The notes: generated from the sequence alone by a model not told the origin. Positions 51,943-63,095 are shown, counted from the stretch's first letter. The stretch is DNA of 64,000 nt from Bacteroidales bacterium (GCA_017527625.1 JAFXPV010000007.1:43181-107180), one strand, 5' to 3'. A program made the numbers and translations.

Positions 51943-52859
51943 AATACTGGTGTGTCCTGTGTGAATTGTTTCAAAAGTATGTTGGCAACCGCGTTGTTGA
52001 CCCGGTGGCCGGTCTTGAAGGCAGTTATCCTTGCCTTGAGGGGGGCGCCTAGCAGCGAGAAGTCGCCGACCAGGTCGAGCATCTTGTGTCTTGCGCATTC
52101 GTTGTCGAAATGCAGGTCCACGTTGCTCAGGTAGCCCTGCCTCACCTCGATGTCGCGGGCATTGAAAATCCGCGCGACGCGTTGCACCGAGGCTTCGTCC
52201 GCCTCGCTGTCGACGATGACTATCGCATTGTCCATATCACCGCCCCTGACAAGCCCTGCGGCGGCGAGCTGCTCGAGCTGGCTGAAGAAACAGAAAGTGC
52301 GGCAAGGGGCAATCTGGGTGAGGTAGTCCACCGTGGGGTCGAAGACGCAGGTCTGGACTCCCACTACGGGAGAATTGAAGTCTATGGTCAGGCTGGCCTC
52401 GAAACGGTCGCAGGGCTCAACCCTGACCCAGGCGTCGGAGCGGTCGTCGCGGTGGGTGAAAGCTTCCTTCACTTCAAGGAAACGCCTGTCGGCATCCTGC
52501 TCCAGCGGGCCATCGGCAGCGATGGCTTCGGCGAAGGGAGCGGCGCTGCCGTCAAGCACAGGCACCTCCACGTTGTCAATCTTCAGCAGGGCATTGTCGA
52601 CTCCGAGTCCGGCGAGGGCTGAGAGGATGTGCTCCACCAGTACTACCTTGACACCGTTCTCTTCGAGGGTGGTGTTGAAAGAGACGTCGCCCACATTCGA
52701 GGCGATGGCCCTGACCGTGGGGCAGCCATCGATGTCGGTGCGCTGGAAGAGGATGCCGTGGCCCGCAGGGGCTGGCTCTATGCGCAAGCATCCGGGCGCT
52801 CCTGTGTGAAGGCCCTTTCCCCTGAATTCATAGCTCTTCTTTAAAGTATGCTGCTTCAT
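51939..52859 (-). CDS. lpxC: UDP-3-O-acyl-GlcNAc deacetylase LpxC, without FabZ
   Basis: 306 residues from [20 protein letters not shown]; a longer ORF to 53141 lies in lpxD. Zinc ligands: His in [19 protein letters not shown] and His/Asp in [13 protein letters not shown]; also [13 protein letters not shown]. It is the committed step of lipid A. In most Bacteroidota, LpxC is fused to FabZ (about 460 residues); here the protein stops at [10 protein letters not shown]. Coupled with lpxD by four bases and with lpxA by four. Confidence 0.93.
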   Translation of the reverse strand: MKQHTLKKSYEFRGKGLHTGAPGCLRIEPAPAGHGILFQRTDIDGCPTVRAIASNVGDVSFNTTLEENGVKVVLVEHILSALAGLGVDNALLKIDNVEVPVLDGSAAPFAEAIAADGPLEQDADRRFLEVKEAFTHRDDRSDAWVRVEPCDRFEASLTIDFNSPVVGVQTCVFDPTVDYLTQIAPCRTFCFFSQLEQLAAAGLVRGGDMDNAIVIVDSEADEASVQRVARIFNARDIEVRQGYLSNVDLHFDNECARHKMLDLVGDFSLLGAPLKARITAFKTGHRVNNAVANILLKQFTQDTPVL

Positions 52860-53866
52860 TCTTTCTCCTCTGCCGCCTGTCTGAATCTGACGTATGCTTT
52901 CTTGTATTTGTCTGCGTCCATCGCCGGATATCCCATAAGGGTCTGGCCGCTCTTGCGTATGGTCTTTGTAATCACGCTGTCGGCCGCAAGAGTCGTATGG
53001 TCGGCGACAGAAATGTGGCCGACGACCATCGAATTGCCGCCGAACATACAGTATTTTCCGATTTTCGCACTGCCGGCGGCTCCGCTCTCGGCGGCCATAA
53101 CGGTGTGGGCGCCGACTTCGACATTGTGCGCTATCTGGCACAAATTGTCGAGTTTGACTCCGCTGTGGACAATTGTGGAGCCCATAGTGGCGCGGTCGAC
53201 GCAGGTTCCGGCTCCGATTTCGACGTCATCTTCTATCACTGCGTTGCCCATCTGGGGGATCTTCCTGTAACTGCCGTCATCCTGCGGAGCGAAGCCGAAG
53301 CCGTCGCTGCCGATGACGCAGTTCGCGTGGAGGATGCATCTGCTTCCTACCTTGCAGTCGCTGTAGATACGTACGCCTGCATAGAGGACCGTGTCGTCTG
53401 CTATGGTCACGTTGTCGGCTATGGAAACGTTGGGATGGATGGTGCAATTGCGGCCGATGGTGCAATTGCGGCCTATCGTCACGTAATCACCTATCCAGGT
53501 TCCCTTGCCGATGTGGGTGCCGCGACCTTTGCTGTAGCGCGGGAAAAGACGGGACAGCAGTCCGCCGCGACGGCGGCTTTTCTTCAACGACTGATAATAC
53601 TCTAGCAGCACGGCGACGGCCTGGTAGGCGTCGTCGACCTTGATCATTGTGGCGGACACGGGGCGGGCGGGCACGAAAGAACGGTTCACCAGGATGGCGG
53701 AAGCCTTGCTGGTGTAGACGTAGTGCTCGTATTTCGGATTGGCGAAGAAACAAATGTTGCCGGGTTTGCCGTACTCTATGCGGGCAGGGGCTGAAATCCT
53801 GACTTCAGGATCTCCGGCTATCTCTCCGTTCAGTTTCTGCGCTATTTCCCGTGCTGTAATCTCCAT
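52856..53866 (-). CDS. lpxD: UDP-3-O-acylglucosamine N-acyltransferase
   Basis: 336 residues. N-terminal uridine-binding domain ([35 protein letters not shown]), then hexapeptide-repeat helix ([19 protein letters not shown]), catalytic His in [13 protein letters not shown] and [18 protein letters not shown]. It adds the second 3-hydroxy acyl chain of lipid A. First gene of the lpxD-lpxC-lpxA run. Confidence 0.95.
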   Translation of the reverse strand: MEITAREIAQKLNGEIAGDPEVRISAPARIEYGKPGNICFFANPKYEHYVYTSKASAILVNRSFVPARPVSATMIKVDDAYQAVAVLLEYYQSLKKSRRRGGLLSRLFPRYSKGRGTHIGKGTWIGDYVTIGRNCTIGRNCTIHPNVSIADNVTIADDTVLYAGVRIYSDCKVGSRCILHANCVIGSDGFGFAPQDDGSYRKIPQMGNAVIEDDVEIGAGTCVDRATMGSTIVHSGVKLDNLCQIAHNVEVGAHTVMAAESGAAGSAKIGKYCMFGGNSMVVGHISVADHTTLAADSVITKTIRKSGQTLMGYPAMDADKYKKAYVRFRQAAEEKE

Positions 53867-53945
53867 AGTGATTCGAGTGGCGGTGTGATTGCCCGCAAAT
53901 ATTATGCAAAGAAAACCCTTTTTGCTGAATAATCGGCAATAAAAA

Positions 53946-53976
53946 TTTGATATAAAGCTCGGAATAACTATATTTG
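53946..53976 (+). promoter_or_regulatory. Promoter of rimP-nusA-infB
   Basis: TTTG (53946-53949), 19 bases, TATATTTG (53969-53976): a textbook Bacteroidota promoter, 41 bases before the rimP ATG. Confidence 0.75.
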
Positions 53977-54017
53977 CGCTCGATTTGAGGGGACAGAAAG
54001 TCCTCTCTTTTTGTTTT

Positions 54018-54485
54018 ATGAAGCAGAAAGAACAACTTGAAAAGGCCGCTGCCGATTATGTCGAAGGGAAAGACCTCTTCATAGTCGACATAAAGGTTTC
54101 GGCCGACAACGACATCGACATCACAATCGAGACTGACATCCGCGACGTGACCCTTGACGATTGCGTCGAGATGAGCCGCTTCGTCGAGAGCCGCCTGGAC
54201 CGTGACGTGGAAGATTTCTCGCTGACCGTGGGCTCGGCAGGCCTTACGGCACCCTTCAGGATTCCGAGGCAGTACCGCAAGTTCGTGGGCAGCACGATAG
54301 AAGTGACTTTCCGCGACGGACATCGCCAGAAAGCCCTTCTGGAAAGCGCAGGCGACGAGTCTTTCGAAATCTCTTACGAAAGGCTGGTGCCGGTGGAGGG
54401 AAAGAAGAAAAAAGTCCGCGAGAGCGTGCGCGAGTCGCTGAACTATGCCGACATCAAGTCCGCAAAAGCTGTAATAAAATTTTAA
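54018..54485 (+). CDS. rimP: Ribosome maturation factor RimP
   Basis: 155 residues from [20 protein letters not shown]. 30S assembly factor. N-terminal alpha/beta domain ([36 protein letters not shown]), C-terminal Sm-like domain ([12 protein letters not shown]). First gene of the classic rimP-nusA-infB operon. Confidence 0.93.
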   Translation: MKQKEQLEKAAADYVEGKDLFIVDIKVSADNDIDITIETDIRDVTLDDCVEMSRFVESRLDRDVEDFSLTVGSAGLTAPFRIPRQYRKFVGSTIEVTFRDGHRQKALLESAGDESFEISYERLVPVEGKKKKVRESVRESLNYADIKSAKAVIKF

Positions 54486-54504
54486 AAATATATAATTGTA
54501 AGAT

Positions 54505-55749
54505 ATGGAAGGTTTGAACCTTATCAGCACATTCGCTGAATTTAAAGAACTCAAGAGCATCGACCGCCCCACAATGATGAGCGTGTTGGAGGATGTATTC
54601 CGCACCCAGCTGGAAAAGATGTACGGAGAAGATGCCCAGTTCGACATCATCATCAACATCGACAAGGGCGACTTCGAGATATGGAGGACACGCCAGGTTG
54701 TCGAGACCGTGGAAAACCCCGCAACTGAGATTTCGCTCGAAGAGGTGAGGGCCATCGACGATTCATACGAGGTGGGTGAGGACTACACCGAGAAGGTGGA
54801 GCTGTCAAGCTTCGGCCGCCGCGGCATCCTCAACCTGCGCCAGAACCTGTCAGGCCGTATAATGGACATCGAGAAAGCCAATCTCTACAACAGCTACCGC
54901 GACCGCGTGGGCGACGTCATCGTAGGTGAGGTATACCAGTCGTGGAAGAAAGAGGTGCTCGTGATGGACGAGAACGGCAACGAGCTCGTGCTTCCGAAGA
55001 CCGAGCAGATCCCCACGGACCATTTCCGCAAGGGCGAGACCGTGAAGGCCGTCATCATCAGCGTCGAGATGCGCAACAACACCCCGGTGATCACTCTGTC
55101 GCGTACTTCTCCCGTCTTCCTGGAGAGACTGTTCGAGCAGGAAGTGCCTGAGATTTTCGACGGACTGATTACAATCAAGAAAGTTGTCCGCATCCCCGGC
55201 GAGAGGGCCAAAGTGGCCGTAGAGTCATACGATGAGCGCATCGACCCTGTAGGAGCCTGCGTAGGCGTCAAGGGTTCACGTATCCACGGCATCGTCCGCG
55301 AGCTGCGCAACGAGAACATCGACATCATCAACTGGACTTCCAACAAGCAGCTGCTCATCCAGCGCGCGCTCAGTCCCGCCAAGATCTCTTCAATGGAGTT
55401 CAACGAGGCCACCAAGAGCGTAAACGTATATCTCAAACCCTCTGAGGTATCCCTCGCCATCGGCAAGGGCGGCAGCAACATCAAGCTGGCCGGAATGCTC
55501 GCAGATTACGACATCGAGGCTTACCGCGAGGTGGACGAGAACGAGCAGGTTGACGAAGAAGACGTAATGCTCGAAGAGTTCAGCGACGAAATCGAGCAGT
55601 GGATCATCGACCAGCTCAAGAGCATCGGTCTGGACACAGCCAAGAGCGTGCTGGCTTTGCCGGTTGATGAGATTGCCCGCAGAAGCGACCTTGAGGAAGA
55701 AACCGTAGAGGATGTTCAGAAGGTACTCAGGGCAGAATTCGAAGAATAA
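54505..55749 (+). CDS. nusA: Transcription termination/antitermination factor NusA
   Basis: 414 residues. N-terminal RNA polymerase-binding domain, S1 domain (VGDVIVGEVYQSWKKEVLVM) and two KH domains (GACVGVKGSRIHGIVREL; SLAIGKGGSNIKLAGML), then an acidic end (DENEQVDEEDVMLEEFSDE) with one helix-hairpin-helix unit. It controls pausing and termination. 19 bases after rimP. Confidence 0.96.
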   Translation: MEGLNLISTFAEFKELKSIDRPTMMSVLEDVFRTQLEKMYGEDAQFDIIINIDKGDFEIWRTRQVVETVENPATEISLEEVRAIDDSYEVGEDYTEKVELSSFGRRGILNLRQNLSGRIMDIEKANLYNSYRDRVGDVIVGEVYQSWKKEVLVMDENGNELVLPKTEQIPTDHFRKGETVKAVIISVEMRNNTPVITLSRTSPVFLERLFEQEVPEIFDGLITIKKVVRIPGERAKVAVESYDERIDPVGACVGVKGSRIHGIVRELRNENIDIINWTSNKQLLIQRALSPAKISSMEFNEATKSVNVYLKPSEVSLAIGKGGSNIKLAGMLADYDIEAYREVDENEQVDEEDVMLEEFSDEIEQWIIDQLKSIGLDTAKSVLALPVDEIARRSDLEEETVEDVQKVLRAEFEE

Positions 55750-55777
55750 TTAAAAACAACACGGGAGAAATCAATAT

Positions 55778-58528
55778 ATGTCAGAAGGAACGATCAGAAT
55801 AAGTAAGATAATGAAGGACTTCAACATCGGTCTCGGGACCCTTGTCGAATTCCTGAAGAAGAAAGGGGTCGACGTAGAGCCGAACCCCGGTGCAAAGATC
55901 AGTGCCGAAGCTTTTGCCCTTGTCGAGAAAGAGTTCAGCAAGGAGCAGCTCATCAAGGAGCAGTCCAGGAAAGTGGCCATCACCGTCAAGGAGATCACCG
56001 ACAAGGTGGAGCACAGCCGCGAAAACGCCGAGGACGCTGAGCCTGAGAAGGAAATCATTATCAAGACAAACGTGCTTGCAGAAAAGCCGAAAGTCAAGAA
56101 ACCCGAACCTGTAGCCAAGCCCGAAGAGCCTGAAACTCCCGAACCCGTCCCTTCTGACCGCCCTGACATCAAGGTTATAGGAAAGATCGATCTTGACAAG
56201 CCGGCCGCCCCCAAGGCTCCCGAGAAGCCCGAGGAGAAGCCCGAAGAGAAACCTCAGCAGCCGGTTGTCCCCGTCGAGGCCCCCAAGCCCGTCGAGACGC
56301 CCAAACCTGCAGTCCCCGAGTACATCGAGACCAAGGTCGAAAAGCTGCAGGGCCCCAAGATCAGCGGTACCATCGACCTGAGCAAGTTCGAGAAGAAACC
56401 GTCCCAGAACCAGAACAAGGACAAAGACAGCCAGCAGCACGACCAGTCCGACAAGAACAAAGCCCGTGGCAACAAGGGCAAGAGGGAGCGCATCCACAAG
56501 AACGGAGCCAACAAGGTCGATGTCAACAGGCCCGACAACGGCAGCAACCAGAACGGCCGTCGCGGACAGAACGCAGGCCGCGGCCGTGGCAAGGATACTT
56601 TCAAGTTCGTGAAAGCCGAGCTTGACGAGGAAGAGATTCAGAAACAGATCAAAGAGACCTACGCCCGTATGACTGAGGGCAAGGGCAAGACCAAAGGCGC
56701 CAAACACCGTCGTGAGAAGAGGGATATGTTCGAGCAGAAGATGGAAGAAGAGCACCGTATGGAGATGGCTTCGAGCAACATCCTCAAGGTTACCGAGTTC
56801 GTGACGGTCAACGACCTGGCCATCCTGATGAACAACACTCCGGTGACCAAGGTCATCGAAGCCTGTATGAACCTCGGACTGATGGTGTCCATCAACCAGC
56901 GTCTTGACGCCGAGGCCCTCGTGCTTGTGGCTGAGGAGTTCGGCTACAAGATCGAATTCGTGGATGCCGACACCCAGGGCAGCATCGCCCAGGAAGAGGA
57001 CAAGCCCGAAGAGCTCGTCGAGCGTCCGCCGATCATCACCGTGATGGGTCACGTAGACCACGGTAAGACTTCGCTGCTCGACTATATCCGCAAGACAAAC
57101 GTGATTGCCGGCGAGGCAGGAGGTATCACCCAGCACATCGGTGCGTACAACGTGAAGCTTCCCGACGGCCGCCACATCACCTTCCTTGATACTCCCGGTC
57201 ACGAAGCCTTCACGGCGATGCGTGCCCGCGGCGCCAAGATCACCGACATCGCCATAATCATCGTGGCTGCCGACGACGCAGTGATGCCCCAGACCATAGA
57301 GGCCATCAACCACGCCCAGGCCGCAGGTGTGCCGATGGTTTTCGCCATCAACAAGATAGACAAGCCCGGAGCCAACCCCGAGAAGATAAAGGAACAGCTC
57401 GCCAATATGAACATCCTCGTCGAGGACTGGGGCGGCAAGTATCAGTGCCAGGAAATCTCGGCCAAGAAAGGCATCAACGTCGACAAGCTGCTCGACAAGG
57501 TGCTGCTCGAAGCTGACCTGCTCGAACTCAAGGCCAATCCCAACAAGAAGGCTGTCGGCAGCGTCATCGAGTCGTCTCTCGACAAAGGCCGCGGCTACCT
57601 GGCCACCATTATGGTGCAGGGCGGCACGCTGCACGTGGGCGACGTGATGCTCAGCGGCTGCTATACCGGCAAGGTGAAGGCAATGTTCAATGAAAGGGGA
57701 CAGAAGATCGACGCCGCAGGCCCTTCTACTCCCGTTTCTGTGCTCGGTCTCAACGGCGCTCCTACAGCAGGTGACAATTTCAACGTGCTGGACGACGAGA
57801 AAGAGGCCAAGGACATCGCCAACAAGCGTGAGCAGCTCATCCGCATCCAGGGCATCAAGACGACCCAGCATATCACCCTCGAGGAGATCGGCCGCCGTAT
57901 CGCCATCGGCAACTTCAAGGAGCTCAACATCGTGCTCAAGGCCGACGTGGACGGCTCTATCGAAGCCCTCACCGATTCCCTAATCAAACTTTCTACCGAA
58001 GAGGTGAAGGTCAACGTGATCCACCGCGCCGTCGGTGCCATCTCGGAGAGCGACGTCCTGCTGGCCGCTGCATCCAACGCCATCATCATCGGCTTCCAGG
58101 TGCGTCCGAGCGCCAACGCCCGCAAGATGGCGGAGAAGGAAGGCATCGAGATCCGTCTGTACTCAGTCATCTACGACGCGATCAACGAAGTCAAGGACGG
58201 TATCGAAGGTATGCTTGCTCCTGAGGAGAAGGAAGAGATCACAGCCACCGCAGAGGTCCTCGAAACCTTCAAGATATCGAAGGTGGGCACCATCGCCGGC
58301 TGTATGGTCCGCGACGGCAAGCTTACCCGCGCTGCCAAGATCCGCGTGATCCGCGACGGCATCGTGGTCTACACAGGCGTCCTCGGTTCGCTGAAACGTT
58401 TCAAGGACGATGTCAAGGAAGTGGCTGCAGGATTTGACTGCGGTCTCAACATCGATGGATACAACGACATCAAGATAGGCGATGTCATAGAAGCATACAC
58501 AATTGTAGAGGTCAAGAGAAAACTGTAA
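55778..58528 (+). CDS. infB: Translation initiation factor IF-2
   Basis: 916 residues. Long low-complexity Pro/Glu/Lys-rich N-terminal region ([20 protein letters not shown], then Asn/Gly/Arg-rich), IF2_N around 330-390, and the GTPase core with [34 protein letters not shown] and [10 protein letters not shown]. Switches and domains III-IV follow. Delivers fMet-tRNA. 28 bases after nusA. Confidence 0.97.
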   Translation: MSEGTIRISKIMKDFNIGLGTLVEFLKKKGVDVEPNPGAKISAEAFALVEKEFSKEQLIKEQSRKVAITVKEITDKVEHSRENAEDAEPEKEIIIKTNVLAEKPKVKKPEPVAKPEEPETPEPVPSDRPDIKVIGKIDLDKPAAPKAPEKPEEKPEEKPQQPVVPVEAPKPVETPKPAVPEYIETKVEKLQGPKISGTIDLSKFEKKPSQNQNKDKDSQQHDQSDKNKARGNKGKRERIHKNGANKVDVNRPDNGSNQNGRRGQNAGRGRGKDTFKFVKAELDEEEIQKQIKETYARMTEGKGKTKGAKHRREKRDMFEQKMEEEHRMEMASSNILKVTEFVTVNDLAILMNNTPVTKVIEACMNLGLMVSINQRLDAEALVLVAEEFGYKIEFVDADTQGSIAQEEDKPEELVERPPIITVMGHVDHGKTSLLDYIRKTNVIAGEAGGITQHIGAYNVKLPDGRHITFLDTPGHEAFTAMRARGAKITDIAIIIVAADDAVMPQTIEAINHAQAAGVPMVFAINKIDKPGANPEKIKEQLANMNILVEDWGGKYQCQEISAKKGINVDKLLDKVLLEADLLELKANPNKKAVGSVIESSLDKGRGYLATIMVQGGTLHVGDVMLSGCYTGKVKAMFNERGQKIDAAGPSTPVSVLGLNGAPTAGDNFNVLDDEKEAKDIANKREQLIRIQGIKTTQHITLEEIGRRIAIGNFKELNIVLKADVDGSIEALTDSLIKLSTEEVKVNVIHRAVGAISESDVLLAAASNAIIIGFQVRPSANARKMAEKEGIEIRLYSVIYDAINEVKDGIEGMLAPEEKEEITATAEVLETFKISKVGTIAGCMVRDGKLTRAAKIRVIRDGIVVYTGVLGSLKRFKDDVKEVAAGFDCGLNIDGYNDIKIGDVIEAYTIVEVKRKL

Positions 58529-58535
58529 TACTGCA

Positions 58536-59927
58536 ATGAAAAGAATGAAAGTAAAGGAACTCCTTGCACTGGAACCCGGACAGGATGTCCTTGCAAAGGG
58601 TTGGGTAAGGACGAAAAGAGGAAACAAGAACGTGTCGTTCATCGCACTGAACGATGGCTCCACCATATTCAACATCCAGATAGTCTGCGATGCCGCCAAA
58701 TTCGACGAAGAACTGATGAAACAGATTGGTACCGGCGCCTGCCTGGCAGTCAAGGGCCGTCTTGTGGCATCGATGGGCAGCGGCCAGGCCGTAGAGATAC
58801 AGGCTGACGAAATCGAGGTGTACGGCACCGCCGACGCCAGCTATCCCCTCCAGAAGAAGGGCCACAGTATGGAATTCCTCCGCGAGATAGCTCACCTGCG
58901 CCCCCGTACCAACACTTTCGGCGCCGTGCTGAGAATCCGTCACGCAATGGCTTTCGCCATCCACAATTTCTTCAACAGCAAAGGCTTCAACTACCTGCAT
59001 ACACCCCTCATAACTGCGAGTGACGCAGAAGGCGCAGGTGCGATGTTCCAGGTCACCACGCTCGACCTTGACAACGTGCCCCGCACCGAAGACGGCAAAG
59101 TAGATTATTCTTCTGACTTTTTCGGCCGCCAGACTTCCCTCACTGTCAGCGGTCAGCTCGAAGGTGAGCTGGGCGCTCTGGCACTCGGTGAGATTTACAC
59201 CTTCGGCCCGACTTTCCGCGCCGAGAACTCCAACACCCCGAGGCACCTCGCCGAATTCTGGATGATCGAGCCCGAGATGGCGTTCTATGACATCAAAGAC
59301 AATATGGACCTCGCAGAGGAGTTCATTAAATACTGCGTGCAGTATGCTCTCGACCATTGCGCCGACGACATCAAGTTCCTCAACGATATGTTCGACAAGG
59401 AACTCATCGAGCGCCTGCAGGGTGTCCTCAAGGACAGCTTCGTAAGGCTTACCTACACTGAAGGCATCAAGATCCTCGAAGAGGCTGTCGCAAAAGGTGT
59501 GAAGTTCGAATATCCCGTCGGCTGGGGCATCGACCTTCAGAGCGAGCACGAACGCTACCTTGTGGAGCAGCACTTCCGCAAACCGGTGATCCTGACCGAC
59601 TATCCGAAGGAAATCAAAGCCTTCTATATGAAGATGAACGAAGACGGCAAGACCGTTCGCGCGATGGATGTCCTCTTCCCGAAGATCGGCGAGATCATCG
59701 GCGGATCGCAGCGCGAGGAATCTCTCGAGAAACTCGAGAAGGTCATCGCAGAACGCAATATGGACACCCGCAACCTGTGGTGGTATCTCGACACCCGCCG
59801 CTTCGGCAGCGCCCCGCACAGCGGTTTTGGCCTGGGATTTGAACGCCTGCTGATGTTCGTGACAGGAATGTCCAACATCCGCGACGTGATACCTTTCCCG
59901 CGCACTCCCAAGAACGCAGAATTTTAA
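58536..59927 (+). CDS. asnS: Asparaginyl-tRNA synthetase
   Basis: 463 residues. N-terminal OB anticodon domain ([20 protein letters not shown]), class II motif 2 [20 protein letters not shown] and motif 3 [19 protein letters not shown]. Charges tRNA-Asn. Seven bases after infB, so in the same transcript. Confidence 0.95.
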   Translation: MKRMKVKELLALEPGQDVLAKGWVRTKRGNKNVSFIALNDGSTIFNIQIVCDAAKFDEELMKQIGTGACLAVKGRLVASMGSGQAVEIQADEIEVYGTADASYPLQKKGHSMEFLREIAHLRPRTNTFGAVLRIRHAMAFAIHNFFNSKGFNYLHTPLITASDAEGAGAMFQVTTLDLDNVPRTEDGKVDYSSDFFGRQTSLTVSGQLEGELGALALGEIYTFGPTFRAENSNTPRHLAEFWMIEPEMAFYDIKDNMDLAEEFIKYCVQYALDHCADDIKFLNDMFDKELIERLQGVLKDSFVRLTYTEGIKILEEAVAKGVKFEYPVGWGIDLQSEHERYLVEQHFRKPVILTDYPKEIKAFYMKMNEDGKTVRAMDVLFPKIGEIIGGSQREESLEKLEKVIAERNMDTRNLWWYLDTRRFGSAPHSGFGLGFERLLMFVTGMSNIRDVIPFPRTPKNAEF

Positions 59928-59939
59928 TTGGATAACGAT

Positions 59940-60554
59940 ATGCTCATCATTGGTATAGCCGGCGGTTCCGGTTCAGGCAAGACGACAGTCGTCAGTAAGA
60001 TACAGGAAGCATTCAGCGAACGTGTCGTTGTGATTCCCGAGGACTCGTACTACAAAGACAACGGAGATCTGCCGGAAGAAGAGAAAAGGCTGATGAATTT
60101 CGACCATCCCGATGCAATCGATTTTGCATTGCTGACCGACCACATCAAGCAGATCCGCGCCGGCAAGGCCATAGAGCAGCCCGTTTATTCCTACATCACC
60201 TGCGGACGTTCCAAGACCGAGACCGTGCACGTAGAACCCGCGGAGGTGATAATAGTCGAAGGCATCCTGGCATTCTGCCACAAGGAACTTGTGGAGCAGA
60301 TGGATATCAAGATTTTCGTGGATGCCGACGATGACGACCGTTTTATGCGCATCCTCGTCCGTGACATTGCGTCCCGCGGCAAGGATGTGGAATGGGTGAT
60401 TGAGAGGTATACGAATACCGTCAAGCCTATGTATCTGCAGTTCATAGCGCCGAGCAAGCGCTATGCCGACATCATCATCCCTCAGGGAGGTCACAATCAG
60501 GTAGCTATCGATATGTTGCTGGCCAGGATAGAAAAAGCCCTCGGCCCCGTATAA
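59940..60554 (+). CDS. udk: Uridine kinase
   Basis: 204 residues from MLIIGIAGGSGSGKTTVVSK; a TTG immediately after the asnS stop would add four residues and is less likely. Phosphorylates uridine and cytidine. P-loop GGSGSGKTT, SYYKDNGDLPEEEK, NFDHPDAIDFALL and IVEGILAFCHKELVEQMDIK fit. Confidence 0.93.
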   Translation: MLIIGIAGGSGSGKTTVVSKIQEAFSERVVVIPEDSYYKDNGDLPEEEKRLMNFDHPDAIDFALLTDHIKQIRAGKAIEQPVYSYITCGRSKTETVHVEPAEVIIVEGILAFCHKELVEQMDIKIFVDADDDDRFMRILVRDIASRGKDVEWVIERYTNTVKPMYLQFIAPSKRYADIIIPQGGHNQVAIDMLLARIEKALGPV

Positions 60555-60555
60555 A

Positions 60556-61299
60556 GTGTCCGCCGTCGAAAATAAGAAAAAGAATAGGGTAGGATTGTAT
60601 TCTACCCTGATTTTCCATTTGTCGCTGATCATCATCCTGCTTATAGCTTCGATAGGGGGCGTGATGAGCCGTGAGAACACTTTTGTGCTGGATTTTACCA
60701 AGCAGGAGCAGTTGGAGAAGGAAGAGGAAGTCAAGCAGATGAAAGAGATGGTGAGCGAGCAGGTCGACAACCTCATAGCTATGGCGCGCTCTTCATCTTC
60801 AAGCCAGGTCCGCAATGTGGCAGTCGACGCAAACGAGCGTCTGCGCGACGACCGCCATTCCAATCCGGCGCAGGTCTATGACGATGCCCGCGCCCTGCAG
60901 CGCAGCATAGAGGCTGCAGCTCAGCTCGACAGGCAGCTTAGTGCGGCCGATGCAGATTATTACGCCAGCCTTGACAACAAGACTGACAACAGCGACAAGA
61001 ACGAGGCTCCTGCTTACTCGGGTCCGTCGGTTATTTCATACGACCTTGAAGGACGCAAGGCGCAGAGCCTGCCAGTTCCTGCCTACAGAGGCTATGCCGG
61101 CGGAGATGTGAGCGTCAAGATATATGTCAACCAGAAGGGCAGGGTAATCAAGGCAGAGGTGATCCAGAGCGTCTCGGCGAGCGACCCTTCGCTGTGGAGC
61201 TTTGCTGAATCAGCTGCAAAAAAATCCCGCTTCACTGCCTCGACGACTGCTCCGGACCCCCAGATAGGAAGCATAGTCTACCGCTTTGTGAAACAATGA
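60556..61299 (+). CDS. TonB C-terminal domain protein
   Basis: 247 residues with GTG start one base after udk. A cytosolic N-terminus, one span (LYSTLIFHLSLIIILLIASI), a charged periplasmic coiled coil (QEQLEKEEEVKQMKEMVSEQ), an Ala/Arg/Asp-rich linker, then a TonB C-terminal domain (GGDVSVKIYVNQKGRVIKAE, KSRFTASTTAPDPQIGSIVY). Short relative of TonB; works with ExbB/ExbD, which lie at the window's right edge. No PxP linker, so it may be specialised. Confidence 0.8.
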   Translation: MSAVENKKKNRVGLYSTLIFHLSLIIILLIASIGGVMSRENTFVLDFTKQEQLEKEEEVKQMKEMVSEQVDNLIAMARSSSSSQVRNVAVDANERLRDDRHSNPAQVYDDARALQRSIEAAAQLDRQLSAADADYYASLDNKTDNSDKNEAPAYSGPSVISYDLEGRKAQSLPVPAYRGYAGGDVSVKIYVNQKGRVIKAEVIQSVSASDPSLWSFAESAAKKSRFTASTTAPDPQIGSIVYRFVKQ

Positions 61300-61343
61300 T
61301 CAACAAAATTTGTCGCAGAAGCTGGGATTTATCAAAATTGTTT

Positions 61344-61351
61344 TATATTTG
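61344..61351 (+). promoter_or_regulatory. -7 box of the tRNA-Glu gene
   Basis: TATATTTG lies 12 bases before the 5' end of the tRNA, the expected distance. Confidence 0.6.
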
Positions 61352-61363
61352 CATTCCACTAAC

Positions 61364-61435
61364 GCTCGATTCGTCTAACGGTTAGGACAAGAGATTCTCA
61401 ATCTCTAAATAGGAGTTCGATTCTCCTATCGAGTA
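61364..61435 (+). tRNA. tRNA-Glu(CTC)
   Basis: 72 bases fold as a cloverleaf. Acceptor arms GCTCGAT/ATCGAGT with a G-T first pair, D-arm CGTCTAACGGTTAGGAC, anticodon stem AGAGA/TCTCT around loop TTCTCAA giving anticodon CTC (codon GAG), T-arm AGGAG-TTCGATT-CTCCT. CCA is not encoded. It lies directly in front of gltX, which charges it. Confidence 0.93.
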
Positions 61436-61441
61436 CGAATG

Positions 61442-61467
61442 AAACTGCTCACGGGCAGTTTTTTTTA
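61442..61467 (+). terminator. Terminator between tRNA-Glu and gltX
   Basis: Arms AAACTGC and GCAGTTT, 6-base loop, then an eight-T run. It ends the tRNA transcript 16 bases before the gltX ATG. Confidence 0.8.
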
Positions 61468-61482
61468 TAAAACACACAAGCA

Positions 61483-63024
61483 ATGACTCAAAACAGGCGC
61501 GTAAGGGTTCGTTTCGCCCCCAGTCCTACAGGTCCGCTGCACATCGGCGGCGTCCGTACAGCTCTTTATAATTATCTTTTTGCCCGCCACGAAGGCGGCG
61601 ATTTCATCCTCCGTATCGAAGACACGGACTCTCAGAGGTTCGTCCCCGGCGCTGAGGAATATATAATGGAAGCCCTCGAATGGTGCGGCATCAAGCTCGA
61701 TGAAGGCATCCGCGAAGGAGGCCCCCACGCTCCCTACCGCCAGAGCGAGAGGAAGGAGATATACCTCAAGTACGCCCTGCAGCTCGTTGAGAGCGGCAAT
61801 GCGTATTATGCGTTCGATACCGCAGAGGAGCTGGACGCCCTCCGCAAGGAGGCTGAAGCCCAGGGTAAGAGCTTTTCCTATGGCGCTGCAGTGCGCGGCT
61901 CCCTCAACAACTCCCTTGCCCTGAGCGAGGAAGAGGTGAAAGCCCGTCTGGAAAGCGGCAACCATTGGGTCATCCGCTTCAAGATGCCTGAGGACGAGGT
62001 TGTGGAAATGGACGACATCATCCGCGGACACATCTCCATCAATACTTCCACCCTTGACGACAAGGTGCTCTACAAGTCGGCTGACAGCCTGCCCACATAT
62101 CACCTGGCCAACATAGTCGACGACCACCTGATGGAAATCAGCCACGTGATCAGGGGAGAGGAGTGGCTGCCTTCATTGCCGCTCCACTACCTGCTTTACA
62201 AAGCTTTCGGCTGGACTGACAGCCAGCCCCGCTTCGCCCATCTGCCGCTGTTGCTCAAGCCGCAGGGCCAGGGCAAGCTCAGCAAGCGCGACGGCGACAA
62301 GTTCGGCTTCCCGGTATTCCCCCTCGAGTGGCACTCAGCCGAAGGCGAGGTCTCAATCGGATATAGGGAAGAGGGCTATCTTCCCCAGGCCTTCATCAAT
62401 ATGCTGGCCCTTCTCGGATGGAACCCCGGCACTGAGCAGGAAATCTTCTCGATGGACGAGCTCATCGAGGCGTTCTCGCTCGAGAAAGTAAGCAAGTCAG
62501 GCGCCCGTTTCAACCAGGACAAGGCCAAATGGTTCAACGCCCAGTACATCCGCAGCAGCAGCGACGAGTTCCTCGGCGCCCAGCTGAAGGATATGCTTGC
62601 CCAGCGCGGCATCGAAGCGACTGAGGAGCGTGCTGCAGCAGCAGTTTCGCTGATCAAGGAGAGAGCCGTCCTGCTCAAGGACCTTCTTCCCCTGACCCTT
62701 TATATGTTCGAAGCTCCGAAAAGCTACGACGAAAAGTCTGTGAACAAGTTCTGGAAGGCTGAAGACGTTGAGCGCTTCAAGGTCCTCCGCGAGAAATTCG
62801 CCGGCCTTGACGCCATTACAGTGGCCGAAACAGAGCCTTTCATCTGCCAGTGGGCTGCCGACAGCGGACTGCCGCTTGGCCGTATGATGAACTCCCTGCG
62901 TCTTGCCATCCTCGGCATAAGCCAGGGCCCGAGCATCTTCGCCATCTGCGAATTCATCGGCAAGGAAGAGACGCTCGCCCGTATGGATGCGGCCCTCGCC
63001 GCCCTGGGTACTCCCGCCGAATAG
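61483..63024 (+). CDS. gltX: Glutamyl-tRNA synthetase
   Basis: 513 residues. Class I: HIGH-type PSPTGPLHIGGVRTALYNYL, KMSKS-type GKLSKRDGDKFG, and C-terminal anticodon-binding helical domain (PLGRMMNSLRLAILGISQGP). Normal length. Only gene between two terminators, so probably one transcript. Confidence 0.96.
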   Translation: MTQNRRVRVRFAPSPTGPLHIGGVRTALYNYLFARHEGGDFILRIEDTDSQRFVPGAEEYIMEALEWCGIKLDEGIREGGPHAPYRQSERKEIYLKYALQLVESGNAYYAFDTAEELDALRKEAEAQGKSFSYGAAVRGSLNNSLALSEEEVKARLESGNHWVIRFKMPEDEVVEMDDIIRGHISINTSTLDDKVLYKSADSLPTYHLANIVDDHLMEISHVIRGEEWLPSLPLHYLLYKAFGWTDSQPRFAHLPLLLKPQGQGKLSKRDGDKFGFPVFPLEWHSAEGEVSIGYREEGYLPQAFINMLALLGWNPGTEQEIFSMDELIEAFSLEKVSKSGARFNQDKAKWFNAQYIRSSSDEFLGAQLKDMLAQRGIEATEERAAAAVSLIKERAVLLKDLLPLTLYMFEAPKSYDEKSVNKFWKAEDVERFKVLREKFAGLDAITVAETEPFICQWAADSGLPLGRMMNSLRLAILGISQGPSIFAICEFIGKEETLARMDAALAALGTPAE

Positions 63025-63046
63025 TTATAAGATTATATAAAATAAA

Positions 63047-63079
63047 AAGAGGCTGTCCGATCAGGACAGCCTCTTTTTA
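63047..63079. terminator. Bidirectional terminator after gltX
   Basis: AAAAAGAGGCTGTCC and GGACAGCCTCTTTTT pair perfectly over 15 bases around GATCA-like loop. Serves gltX and the convergent ExbD genes. Confidence 0.9.
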
Positions 63080-63095
63080 TCATAGAGTATAAGAA

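Noticed and set aside
55781..57871. 696-codon open frame on the minus strand opposite infB
   Set aside because: Exact antisense of a clear IF-2 gene in GC-rich DNA; its composition (long V/L/H runs) is that of a shadow frame.
58512..59819. 435-codon minus-strand frame opposite asnS
   Set aside because: Antisense of a full-length class II synthetase with all motifs; no motif or promoter of its own.
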